Assembly (NCBI GenBank): GCA_942492935.1
Contig: OW818654.1
Span: 3,658,001 to 3,722,000, forward strand
Source of the DNA: JANJUO01 sp942492935
Lineage (GTDB): Bacteria > Bacteroidota > Ignavibacteria > Kapaibacteriales > UBA2268
DNA: 64,000 bases
Direction of reading: 5' to 3'
Positions 8,736 to 16,794 of the stretch are shown one piece after another. The translations under genes and the position numbers were made by a program. Position 1 is the stretch's first letter, and each line of letters opens with the position of its first letter. The notes beneath the pieces were generated by a model that was not told the origin of the DNA, searched no databases, and worked only from the letters and a program-made list of their open reading frames with translations.

Positions 8736-9728
8736 TTATGCCATCAAGCTACAAATAGCTGAAACATTAATCATATCGTCAACTGAGCATCCGCGAGATA
8801 AATCGCAATATGGCTTTCTCAAACCTTGAACAATTGGTCCAACTGCTTCAGCACCAGCTAATCTTTCTGTCAATTTATAACCGATATTTCCTGCATTTAA
8901 ATCTGGGAAAACCAAAACATTTGCATTTCCGGCAACTTTTGAACCGGGGAATTTTCTTTGACCGATTGTAGGAATTATTGCAGCATCTAATTGCATTTCG
9001 CCATCAACTTCAATTTCAGGTGCTTTTTCTCTGATGATTTTAGTAGCGTTAACAACTTTATCAACTAATTCGTGTGATGCACTACCATTTGTTGAGAATG
9101 AAAGCATAGCTACTTTTGGCTCAGAACCTGTAATAGATTTGAAATTTTGAGCTGATGCAATTGCAATATCTGCAAGTTGTACTTCATTTGGATTTGGATT
9201 CACGGCACAATCAGCAAAACAAAGTAATTTATCAGGGAAAGTCATAATAAAGAAACTTGAAACAATTGAACAGCCATCAGCTACTCCAACCGTGTGAATT
9301 GCTGCACGCATAACATTTCCTGTTGATGAAACATTTCCACCAACTACCACTGCAACTCTTTGAGTTTCTAACATCAAGCCAGCAAAATATAATGGGTCTG
9401 CAACTGCTTCATAAGCTTTCTCTAAAGTTAAGCCCTTTGATTGACGTTTCTCGAAAAGTAAATTTGCAAATTCGTCTGTAAGTTCAGAAGTAGCAGGGTC
9501 AAAAACAGGAATACCCTCAATATTTAAATTGTTATCTGCAGCACATTTATTGATTTTATCAACATTGCCTACCAAAACAGGTTGAGCAATAGCTTCATTT
9601 TTTAGAAATATTGATGTCTGTAATGTACGGGCATCATCTGCATCAGGGAAAGCAACCAATACATTTTTCTTTTTGGCACTTTCACGAACGCTAACTACAA
9701 AAGGATTTAATGACATAGTTTTTTCCAT
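8736..9728 (-). CDS. pta: Phosphate acetyltransferase
   Basis: Interconverts acetyl-CoA and acetyl phosphate. With AckA it makes ATP during acetate excretion or activates acetate. At 330 residues it is the short form carrying only the PTA_PTB catalytic domain. Typical segments include VAVVVGGNVSSTGNVMRAAI, LCFADCAVNPNPN, SFSTNGSA and the closing FPDLNAGNIGYKLTERLAGA. The ATG at 9728 overlaps the ackA stop in a TAATG arrangement, which supports this start over the later in-frame ATG at 9716 and implies translational coupling. Confidence 0.95.
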   Translation of the reverse strand: MEKTMSLNPFVVSVRESAKKKNVLVAFPDADDARTLQTSIFLKNEAIAQPVLVGNVDKINKCAADNNLNIEGIPVFDPATSELTDEFANLLFEKRQSKGLTLEKAYEAVADPLYFAGLMLETQRVAVVVGGNVSSTGNVMRAAIHTVGVADGCSIVSSFFIMTFPDKLLCFADCAVNPNPNEVQLADIAIASAQNFKSITGSEPKVAMLSFSTNGSASHELVDKVVNATKIIREKAPEIEVDGEMQLDAAIIPTIGQRKFPGSKVAGNANVLVFPDLNAGNIGYKLTERLAGAEAVGPIVQGLRKPYCDLSRGCSVDDMINVSAICSLMA

Positions 9729-10972
9729 TATTTATTTTTTACATTTAAAACTACTCTGCAAGTATCACGTGCAAGCACTAATTCTTCATTGGTTGGCAAT
9801 ACCCAAACTTGAACTTTTGATTCTGGTTTTGAAATCATTAATGCTTTACCACCAACAGCTAATTTGTTTGATTCATCATCAAGAACAATGCCCATACCGT
9901 CCATATTTTCGCAAATTCTTCTTCTTATTTCAACAGCATTTTCACCAATACCACCTGTAAAACAAACAGCATCAGCACCATTCATAGCTGCCATATATGC
10001 ACCAATATATTTCTTAATTTTATAACAGAACATATTAATTGCAAGTGATGCACGTCTGTCTTTATGTTCTGATTCTTCATCAAGAAGGTCGCGCATATCA
10101 TTTGTCAAACCAGAAATTCCAAGAATACCAGAACGCTTGTTAAGTACAGAAATAATTTCTTCGAGAGGTGCAGCTTCTTTGTGGCAAAGGTATTCAATTA
10201 CCGATGGGTCAACATCACCCGAACGAGTACCCATCATCAAACCTTCCAAAGGAGTAAAGCCCATTGATGTGTCGATAGATTTACCTTTTTTAATAGCACA
10301 AGCTGATGCACCATTACCAAGATGTAATGTAATAATGTTTGTTTCTTCTTTACTTAAACCAGTTAAAGCTCTGTACAAATAAGCAATGTATCTGTGTGAT
10401 GTACCATGAAAACCGTATCTTCTAATTTTATATCTTCTGTAATATTGATAAGGTATTGGATAAAGGTAAGCGTATTCGGGCATAGTTAAATGGAATGATG
10501 TATCGAAAATGGCAACCTGTGGTACAGCTGGTCCAAACACTTCACGAGCAGCATAAATACCTTTTAGATTTGCTGGATTGTGTAGTGGAGCAAGGTCGAT
10601 ATTATCTTCTAATGCAGTAATAACTTCTTTGTCAATTCTTATTGACTTATGGAACATTTCACCACCGTGAACTGTACGATGTCCAACAGCGTGTATGTCT
10701 TCAATACTCTCAATACCTGGAATATCTGTTTCAGGATTGGTTATCCATTTAATAATGTAATTCAAAGCAGCTTTGTGGTCTCTAAGTGGGGCTGTAAGTT
10801 TTAAAGTAGCTTTTCCTTCAACTTTTAATGAAACTAATGATTCACTACCAATTCTTTCAATTAAACCTTTAGCTAATTGTCGGTCGGCATGCTTTTCAAT
10901 TAATTCAAGGTCAGTCTCAATAATTTGAAATTTTAATGACGAACTGCCAGCATTAACAACAAATATATTCAT
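9728..10972 (-). CDS. ackA: Acetate kinase
   Basis: Transfers phosphate between acetyl phosphate and ADP to form acetate and ATP. At 414 residues it is slightly longer than the usual 400. ASKHA-fold landmarks are intact: the N-terminal VNAGSSSLKFQ, VGHRTVHGG, RRYGFHGTSH, LHLGNGAS, DTSMGFTPLEGLMMGTRSGD and FTGGIGEN. It is the first gene of a two-gene ackA-pta operon transcribed leftward and overlaps pta by one base. Confidence 0.97.
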   Translation of the reverse strand: MNIFVVNAGSSSLKFQIIETDLELIEKHADRQLAKGLIERIGSESLVSLKVEGKATLKLTAPLRDHKAALNYIIKWITNPETDIPGIESIEDIHAVGHRTVHGGEMFHKSIRIDKEVITALEDNIDLAPLHNPANLKGIYAAREVFGPAVPQVAIFDTSFHLTMPEYAYLYPIPYQYYRRYKIRRYGFHGTSHRYIAYLYRALTGLSKEETNIITLHLGNGASACAIKKGKSIDTSMGFTPLEGLMMGTRSGDVDPSVIEYLCHKEAAPLEEIISVLNKRSGILGISGLTNDMRDLLDEESEHKDRRASLAINMFCYKIKKYIGAYMAAMNGADAVCFTGGIGENAVEIRRRICENMDGMGIVLDDESNKLAVGGKALMISKPESKVQVWVLPTNEELVLARDTCRVVLNVKNK

Positions 10973-11107
10973 ATTTCACCGAAATTTATAAAATAAATAA
11001 AACAAATTCAAAATTTGTCAAAAAATCAATTACAATATTAACAAACTTTTTTTGATTATTAAAGATAATTCATAATATATTTTTTAATTCAATAAGTTAG
11101 TTTCGAC

Positions 11108-11200
11108 GTAACCACTCAGCCGCCCATAGATAATTTAGAATTTCAGTTCTTTTTTAAAAAATTCCTTGAAATTCCCTATGGGAATTTCAAAGAACTTTAT
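11108..11200. repeat. Dispersed repeat related to the 40.84 kb copy
   Basis: Runs from AACCACTCAGCCGC through TTCAGTTCTTTTTT to ATTCCTTGAAATTCCC and a perfect inverted repeat at 11166-11190 (arms of 11, loop TAT). The same order of motifs occurs at 40838-40923, and the CCTTGAAA part matches the ends of the larger elements at 4873 and 51625. It lies in the 451-base gap between MATE and ackA. The remainder of that gap holds the REP-like pair at 11288-11354 and AT-rich sequence. Confidence 0.6.
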
Positions 11201-11287
11201 ACAAAATAACAAAAATTCTATTTAATTCTTGAATTACTCTTATCTAACTTAGCAGTCTGTTGATAAAGTAATAAAGTAATATTGAAA

Positions 11288-11354
11288 TAAAATTGTACTT
11301 GGCTAAAGCCACAAGTTGCTTACTGAATCTGCAACACGTGGCTTCAGCCACGTG
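11288..11354. repeat. REP-like pair of related hairpins
   Basis: A perfect hairpin CACGTGGCTTCAGCCACGTG lies at 11335-11354. A second, imperfect one (ACTTGGCTAAAGCCACAAGT) lies about 45 bases to its left. Between them GTTGC and GCAAC are also inverted, giving nested symmetry. This resembles the paired REP sequences handled by REP-associated tyrosine transposases, though no such gene is in the window. Confidence 0.6.
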
Positions 11355-11423
11355 AAAGATGATTAACTTGTAAGTTGATTAAATTTATACTTGAGCAATA
11401 GACTGTTAGAAAATAATGTTAGA

Positions 11424-12770
11424 TTAGAAACTCTTATTTAACCACTTCTTTTGAGTTAATTGCCAATAGCCCACAACTGCAAAAGTTAGCATTGAGATTA
11501 ATTGAGCAAACCATATTCCATTTTCGCTATTTAAAATATTCGATATTGAAAATGCTAAAGGTAGTTGCCAAAATACCAACACTCCTGCTGTGATAATTAA
11601 ACTTCTGAAATAGTCCCCGCCACCTGAAATGACTCTAATTGATAGCATTCCAATTGCAAAGGGAATATAACCAAATGCAGCTATTTTTAAGTAAATATCC
11701 ACTATTTCAAGTACTTGATGATTATCTGTAAATAGAATCACAAGATACTTCCCAAAAAAGAATATAATAATGCCCAGAACTGACATCAGTATAGATAATT
11801 GTTTGACACCTGATTTGTAATATTCGAAAATTCTTGGAATATTTCTTGCTCCAAGATTTTGAGCTGAAACAATTTCCATAGCCGCACCAAATGCAATAAT
11901 TGTCATACTCATAAATAAGTCAATTCGTAATCCAAGTACAAATGCAGTCAATACATTTGTTCCAAACAAATTAGCATTGGCAGCAAGCCCCATACTTGTT
12001 GAACTAACTGCCAACAATTGCAATGATGCAGGAAAGCCAAGTCGAAATATTCTTTTGAAAACTGAAATGTCAATTTTAAAATCTTTGAAATCAAGTTTTA
12101 ATGGAGTTTTTCCAAATTTGATTATCATTAATCCAATTATCGCACCCAGAAAATGAGAAATAGCTGTTCCAATTCCAGCACCCATAATTTCAAATCTTGG
12201 AATAAACCAAAATCCAAAAATAAACATCGGTGCAATAATAATATTCAATACATTTCCAATTATCATTATTAACATTGGATAAAATGAATTTCCAACTGAC
12301 CTCAAAATCATATTAAAATGAAAAATTGCAAAATGAAATGGAATACCAAATGCTAAAGCAGTGAAGTAACTTTTTGAGAAATTAGCAACATCATTTTTCA
12401 TTCCAAGAAGATGCAAAATAAAGTCTAATGAAAGATATAATCCAAGCGAAATCAAAGCACCAATAAGCAATATTATAGATACTGATTGAGTTGAAATACG
12501 ATTTGCCTCATTCAATTTGCCTTCACCAAATCGCCTTGCGATAATAATCCCACTACCAACCGAAAAACCACTTCCAATCGAAAACACAAAAAACCAAATT
12601 CTTTCGCTAATACCAAGTGCGGCAACAGCAGAATCACCAAGAAAACTCACATAATATAAATCGACCCAAGCATAAAGCATATTAATTAAGAAACTTAAAG
12701 CTAAAGGTAAGGCGAATGCACGAAGACTCGAATCTATCGACCCAGTAAGCAGATTAACATTTTTGTTCAT
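11424..12770 (-). CDS. MATE-family efflux transporter
   Basis: Inner-membrane multidrug or toxin extrusion protein, probably a cation antiporter. At 448 residues with about twelve hydrophobic segments it has normal MATE size and the two-bundle layout. Visible hallmarks are the opening GSIDSSLRAFALPLALSFLINMLY, the AALGISERI segment in helix 2 and the GSGFSVGSGIIIARRFGEGK loop. The second half repeats the pattern with FGAAMEIVSAQNLGARN. The substrate cannot be predicted. It is followed by an intergenic repeat region and has no partner genes. Confidence 0.92.
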   Translation of the reverse strand: MNKNVNLLTGSIDSSLRAFALPLALSFLINMLYAWVDLYYVSFLGDSAVAALGISERIWFFVFSIGSGFSVGSGIIIARRFGEGKLNEANRISTQSVSIILLIGALISLGLYLSLDFILHLLGMKNDVANFSKSYFTALAFGIPFHFAIFHFNMILRSVGNSFYPMLIMIIGNVLNIIIAPMFIFGFWFIPRFEIMGAGIGTAISHFLGAIIGLMIIKFGKTPLKLDFKDFKIDISVFKRIFRLGFPASLQLLAVSSTSMGLAANANLFGTNVLTAFVLGLRIDLFMSMTIIAFGAAMEIVSAQNLGARNIPRIFEYYKSGVKQLSILMSVLGIIIFFFGKYLVILFTDNHQVLEIVDIYLKIAAFGYIPFAIGMLSIRVISGGGDYFRSLIITAGVLVFWQLPLAFSISNILNSENGIWFAQLISMLTFAVVGYWQLTQKKWLNKSF

Positions 12771-12879
12771 ATTTCAAGTGTTTTTTCTAAATTAAAGATA
12801 TAGTTATGTCTAAATGGAAAATTCAACCGATTGATTGTTATTAAAATTACTTCAACTAATTATTATAATTAATTACCCT

Positions 12880-13602
12880 TTAAGGAATAATAATTCTTTT
12901 TCTAACATATTTTTCATTGCCAATTCTTACTTCAGCTATATAATCACCAGACTCCATTTTTTTTCCTTTATCATCTCTTCCATTCCAAGTTAATTTATAT
13001 GAACCCGGTGGCTGAATTCCATTAAATAATGTAGCAATAACGACAGCTTTAATTGAATAAACTACCACTTCAACCTTCGTAGTAAAGTCAAGTTCATAAG
13101 AAATTTCTGGAGATACATCTTCAACCAAACCAAATAATGCTGCAATAGCTGAAACTGGAATTTTAAATCCTACTTTAGGAAGAGTATTTACAAACGGCAC
13201 ATAGAAAGCATTGTCAATTGCGATTTGTCTTTGAACAATTTCATTTCCTGTTGGAGTGTAAAACTCACGTGGAGTATTTTTAATGTTTTCAATTGCATCA
13301 TCAAGTCCTTTCCCAGCACGTAAATTTCTTTCCATTGCATAAAGTCTGTCCGAATATCCCAGATGATTTTGAACAATAATATTTGTAGGTATTCTTAATC
13401 TTAATGCCTGAAGAAAAGCACTGTCTTGAGCAGGAGAGAATTTTTCTTCAAGAAATGGTAATTGCGATGCACCTGTACTGTCTGATTTTGTTCCCAATTC
13501 AAGTATAGTTCTGCGGTTGTCATTATTTTGTGGATATAAATTTATTACAAAACAAACAAACACAAAAATTACGATAATTATTCTAAAAATAGTAAGATTC
13601 AT
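12880..13602 (-). CDS. Secreted protein with C-terminal FlgD Ig-like domain
   Basis: A 240-residue protein of unknown role. The N-terminus is a signal peptide or anchor (FRIIIVIFVFVCFVINLYPQ). The middle (about 40-160) matches nothing recognised. The last 65 residues (VEVVVYSIKAVVI to the end) look like a FlgD-type Ig-like fold, with the typical YKLTWNGRDDKGKKMESGDY and a final YVRKRIIIP strand. Such domains close many envelope proteins in this group. It stands alone between the MATE gene and the S1 gene, with a terminator separating it from the latter. Confidence 0.7.
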   Translation of the reverse strand: MNLTIFRIIIVIFVFVCFVINLYPQNNDNRRTILELGTKSDSTGASQLPFLEEKFSPAQDSAFLQALRLRIPTNIIVQNHLGYSDRLYAMERNLRAGKGLDDAIENIKNTPREFYTPTGNEIVQRQIAIDNAFYVPFVNTLPKVGFKIPVSAIAALFGLVEDVSPEISYELDFTTKVEVVVYSIKAVVIATLFNGIQPPGSYKLTWNGRDDKGKKMESGDYIAEVRIGNEKYVRKRIIIP

Positions 13603-13634
13603 TTAAAATTCAATAATGTTTAAACAAATAAAAA

Positions 13635-13667
13635 AAAACCGATATATAAAGTTATATTATCGGTTTT
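13635..13667 (-). terminator. Intrinsic terminator of the S1-domain gene
   Basis: AAAACCGATA pairs with TATCGGTTTT, and the minus strand then runs into a U-tract (the A-run at about 13629-13638 on the plus strand). It starts 24 bases past the S1 gene stop. Confidence 0.85.
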
Positions 13668-13690
13668 AACATAAAAAAATTTTAAGAAAA

Positions 13691-15199
13691 TCAGGATTTA
13701 TTTAATAAAGATTTTTTTTGCAAATCAGAAAGTAAATCACCAAAGCTAAATCCTTCATTAGAACTTGGGTCATTAGATGGTTTAATAGGAGTAGATTTTC
13801 TTGAGTCTCTATCTCTATCTCCATCTCTACGTGGTCTATCTTTTCTTTTATTCATGTTGTTCATATCTTCACCAAAGCTTTCAGTTTCTTTAGGAGCAAG
13901 AATCAAAGATTGTGTTTCTATTGATAAATCAGCAATGACAACATCTATTAATTCACCATTAGAAAATGGAATTTTATTTCCTTTAATAATGTTTCTCATT
14001 TTGGAACGAGGCATAAATCCATCAATTTCATTATCGATATTTACAACGCATCCTTGTTGAACTATTTGAGTAACTGTACCCTTCATTTCTGAACCTAATG
14101 GGTATTTGTTTTTAAGTTCATTCCAAGGATTAGGAATAATTTTTTTGTAACTCAAAGCAACAGTTCTTTTTTCTGCATTTGAATTTAATACTTCAACATC
14201 AATTTCTTGACCTATTTGCAATAAATCAGAAGGACTTTTTAATCTGCGAGTCCAAGATAGTTCTGAAGTACGCAATAAACCATCAATACCAGGAGTTAAT
14301 TCAACGTAAGCACCGAAGTCAGTAAATCTACGAACTACGCCTTTTACAACTGTACCTGAAGGATATTTTTCAGAAATATTAGTCCAAGGAGAATCTTCAA
14401 ACTCTCTCATAGAAAGAGCAATTCTTCTTTTTGATTTATTTACTTCGATTACAGTAGCTTTTAGAGTTTGTCCTTTTTTGGTAAAAGCTTTTGGATCTGG
14501 GACATGTGTATTTGATAATCTGGAAACATGTATTAAACCTTCGATTCCACCTAAATCAATAAACACACCAAAAGTTGCAATAGAAGAAACAACACCTTCA
14601 ACCACATCACCAACTTTAATAGAAGCCCAAAATTCATTTTCAAGCTGTTGTTTTCGAGAAACAATAACAGTTTTACGTTTTGTTTCATCTTCCTGTAATT
14701 CGTGAATATTTACAGGGAAAGAAGTTCCAATAGCACTTGTTAATAATTCTTCTGAAGGACTTCTTTTCATTGAAAAGTGTGAAGAAGGTAAAAACAGTGG
14801 CATATTATTATATACAACTCTCAAACCGCCTCTAATTCTCTCTTGAACTGTAACATCGATAGTGCCGTTGTTATCTTTGATAGTTTTCAATTGTTCAAAC
14901 AATTCATCAAATTCGGAGGAATTGGTATCGGCAACAACTTCGTTATTAATTTCGCCACCTGCTTCGGCAACTGCCTTTTTATATTCCTCAGAGCTTGTAG
15001 AAAAAGCTTCCATCTTAGGTGCAGTTTCGAGAGGTGCGGTTTCCATATCGGAGCTATTTTCCGGAGCTGATATTGGTTCTGAATGTTTCTCCGGAATAAT
15101 TTCTACAGCAACATTTGTTGCAGTAGTATCGTTATCATTATTAGAAACGATTTCACTTTGTTCCAAGTTTGGATTTAAAGTAGTATCCTCAATAGTCAT
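13691..15199 (-). CDS. Four-S1-domain RNA-binding protein (ribosomal protein S1-like)
   Basis: Probably binds mRNA at the 30S ribosome as an S1 protein. Of 502 residues, the first about 110 are acidic and low-complexity. A degenerate S1 repeat follows (about 112-190). Three clear S1 repeats come next: VGDVVEGVVSSIATFGVFID, GTVVKGVVRRFTDFGAYVEL and GSEMKGTVTQIVQQGCVVNI. A basic tail (RKDRPRRDGDRDRDSRKS) ends the protein. Full-length S1 has six repeats, so this is a short version; it could be the sole S1 or an accessory paralogue. AGGTG lies five bases before the ATG. It is divergent from rpsF. Confidence 0.88.
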   Translation of the reverse strand: MTIEDTTLNPNLEQSEIVSNNDNDTTATNVAVEIIPEKHSEPISAPENSSDMETAPLETAPKMEAFSTSSEEYKKAVAEAGGEINNEVVADTNSSEFDELFEQLKTIKDNNGTIDVTVQERIRGGLRVVYNNMPLFLPSSHFSMKRSPSEELLTSAIGTSFPVNIHELQEDETKRKTVIVSRKQQLENEFWASIKVGDVVEGVVSSIATFGVFIDLGGIEGLIHVSRLSNTHVPDPKAFTKKGQTLKATVIEVNKSKRRIALSMREFEDSPWTNISEKYPSGTVVKGVVRRFTDFGAYVELTPGIDGLLRTSELSWTRRLKSPSDLLQIGQEIDVEVLNSNAEKRTVALSYKKIIPNPWNELKNKYPLGSEMKGTVTQIVQQGCVVNIDNEIDGFMPRSKMRNIIKGNKIPFSNGELIDVVIADLSIETQSLILAPKETESFGEDMNNMNKRKDRPRRDGDRDRDSRKSTPIKPSNDPSSNEGFSFGDLLSDLQKKSLLNKS

Positions 15200-15385
15200 T
15201 AATGCACCTAAAAAAAAATTACAAAAATTTTTCGTAAAAATTGCGTGGATAATATTATTTGATAATCACCAAATTATTATTATAAATCAAACAAAAATAA
15301 GATTACAAATTTAACTAATATTTTTAAAAAATAAACCATAAATAATTAAATATTTGAAAAATTTTAATTTTTTTTTTAAAATGTT

Positions 15386-15415
15386 TTGAGTTTTCACAAA
15401 ATTTTGATAATTTTG
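15386..15415 (+). promoter_or_regulatory. Promoter of rpsF-rplI
   Basis: TTTTG ending at 15388, a 19-base spacer and TAATTTTG at 15408-15415 match the Bacteroidota -33/-7 pattern. The box lies 75 bases before the rpsF start. Confidence 0.6.
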
Positions 15416-15490
15416 TAGTTCATTTACAATGCCTCAATAAAAAAGTTTAGTTTTGAGGATAAGAAAAACAATATTTAGGAGTGTGGATTA

Positions 15491-15931
15491 ATGAATATAC
15501 GCCGTTTGTACGAATCTACGATAATAATAAATGCCGCGTTGGAAGACCCGGATATTGACGGTGTTATTTCAAAGGTAGCTACTTATATCGAAAACCATGG
15601 CGGAACCATTTTAGAAGTTAATAAATGGGGCAGAAGACGTCTTGCTTATCCGATAAATAAAAAGTACAATGGGTTTTATGTACATATAGTATTTGAAACT
15701 CTACCAAATTCTGTACCTGTTTTGGAAAGATTCCTTGTTTTGGAAGATACTGTTTTAAGACATCTTACTTTACAACTTTCCGAAAAATTAAGAGAATACC
15801 GAAAAGAAAAAGCATTAGCAGCAGGTGCGGCTTCAAGTGGCACTGTTATGATTTCATCTACTGACGAACCTAAGGAAAAGGAAGTTGCACCTGAAGTTGC
15901 AGTAGTAGCAGAAGCTTCAGTAGAAGCATAA
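15491..15931 (+). CDS. rpsF: 30S ribosomal protein S6
   Basis: Binds 16S rRNA in the platform of the 30S subunit, normally with S18. The fold is recognised from YESTIIINAALEDPDIDGVI, the GGTILEVNKWGRRRLAYPI strand pair and YNGFYVHIVFE. Residues about 115-146 form an alanine/glutamate-rich tail beyond the conserved core. AGGAG precedes the ATG by nine bases. It is the first gene of rpsF-rplI. The usual rpsR (and ssb) between the two is absent here. Confidence 0.96.
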   Translation: MNIRRLYESTIIINAALEDPDIDGVISKVATYIENHGGTILEVNKWGRRRLAYPINKKYNGFYVHIVFETLPNSVPVLERFLVLEDTVLRHLTLQLSEKLREYRKEKALAAGAASSGTVMISSTDEPKEKEVAPEVAVVAEASVEA

Positions 15932-15968
15932 TAATTAATTTGTAATTCTGATTAATAGGATTGTATAA

Positions 15969-16418
15969 ATGAAAGTGATATTACGCAAGGACATAATCAA
16001 CCTTGGAAATATGGGACAGGTGGTTAATGTACGCGACGGTTATGCCCGTAATTTTCTTATTCCAAGAGATTATGCATACTATGCTTCTGACGCTGCCATT
16101 CAAAGATTGGAAGTTGAGAAAAAGCAAAATGCTAAAAAATTAGCTATCGAAAAAGGCAAAGCTGATGTATTAGCTGCTAAATTGGCTGATATTCAAATTT
16201 CTATTGCTATGAAAGTTGGTGAAGAAGGTAGATTGTTTGGATCAGTTACTCCACAAATGATTGCTCAAGAAATTTCTGCTAAAGGGTTTGATTTAGACCG
16301 TAGAACTATTGTTATTGACGAGCCAATCAAAACATTGGGTGTTTTCGATGCTAAAATCAAGTTACATCCAGAAGTTATTGCTTTGGTTAAAGTTTGGGTG
16401 ATTAGTCAAGAAGACTAA
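15969..16418 (+). CDS. rplI: 50S ribosomal protein L9
   Basis: Binds 23S rRNA near the L1 stalk base. The 149-residue length and two-lobed layout are standard. The N-domain reads MKVILRKDIINLGNMGQVVN, then VRDGYARNFLIPRDYA. A long connecting helix follows, and the C-domain contains EGRLFGSVTPQMIA. AGGA lies eight bases before the ATG, and the gene begins 37 bases after rpsF. A strong terminator follows. Confidence 0.97.
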   Translation: MKVILRKDIINLGNMGQVVNVRDGYARNFLIPRDYAYYASDAAIQRLEVEKKQNAKKLAIEKGKADVLAAKLADIQISIAMKVGEEGRLFGSVTPQMIAQEISAKGFDLDRRTIVIDEPIKTLGVFDAKIKLHPEVIALVKVWVISQED

Positions 16419-16440
16419 AACCGTCTAGTTTGTTTTTTCA

Positions 16441-16474
16441 AAGAATCCATAGAAATTATTTTCTTATGGATTCT
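16441..16474 (+). terminator. Intrinsic terminator of rpsF-rplI
   Basis: AAGAATCCATA pairs with TATGGATTCTT and is followed by a T-rich stretch. It begins 22 bases past the rplI stop. Confidence 0.85.
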
Positions 16475-16498
16475 TTCGTTATTTTTAATTCCATTTCA

Positions 16499-16584
16499 GG
16501 AAAAGTGCGAGAGTGGTTGAATCGGACGGTCTCGAAAACCGTTGAAGGGGTAACCCTTCCGAGGGTTCGAATCCTCCTTTTCCG
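16499..16584 (+). tRNA. tRNA-Ser, anticodon CGA
   Basis: The acceptor stem GGAAAAG/CTTTTCC is followed by discriminator G. The anticodon stem CGGT/ACCG encloses loop CTCGAAA with anticodon CGA (reads UCG). A long variable arm AAGGG-GTAA-CCCTT identifies a class II serine tRNA. The T arm reads GAGGG-TTCGAA-TCCTC, one base shorter than normal, with a six-base loop if a closing G-U pair is allowed. CCA is not encoded. Identity is certain; functionality is slightly uncertain because of the T arm. Confidence 0.93.
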
Positions 16585-16670
16585 CATCAAGTACTGATAG
16601 ATACGAGTTAAAAATAATTTATTGCCAAACTTATTGCTTAAGAATATGAAGCATAATCTTTCTAAAATTT

Positions 16671-16708
16671 AAAAAGTCCTACAATTTTAAAATTGTAAGA
16701 CTTTTTAA
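16671..16708. terminator. Symmetric terminator between tRNA-Ser and the giant gene
   Basis: AAAAAGTCCTACAATTTT pairs with AAAATTGTAAGACTTTTT with a single mismatch. The A-run and T-run flanks allow function in both directions. It lies 87 bases past the tRNA on the plus strand and, in the opposite direction, 87 bases past the stop of the giant surface gene. Confidence 0.7.
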
Positions 16709-16794
16709 TTGTTAAATTTTTTTGAGATTATTCACCAATTTCAATGATTAATATTCCAATTCAGTTTATTTCGTATTATTAATTTTAATATAAA

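Noticed and set aside
14843..15314. Plus-strand open frames of 75 and 150 codons opposite the S1 gene
   Set aside because: They are antisense to a well-recognised S1 protein, have no domain features and no ribosome site.
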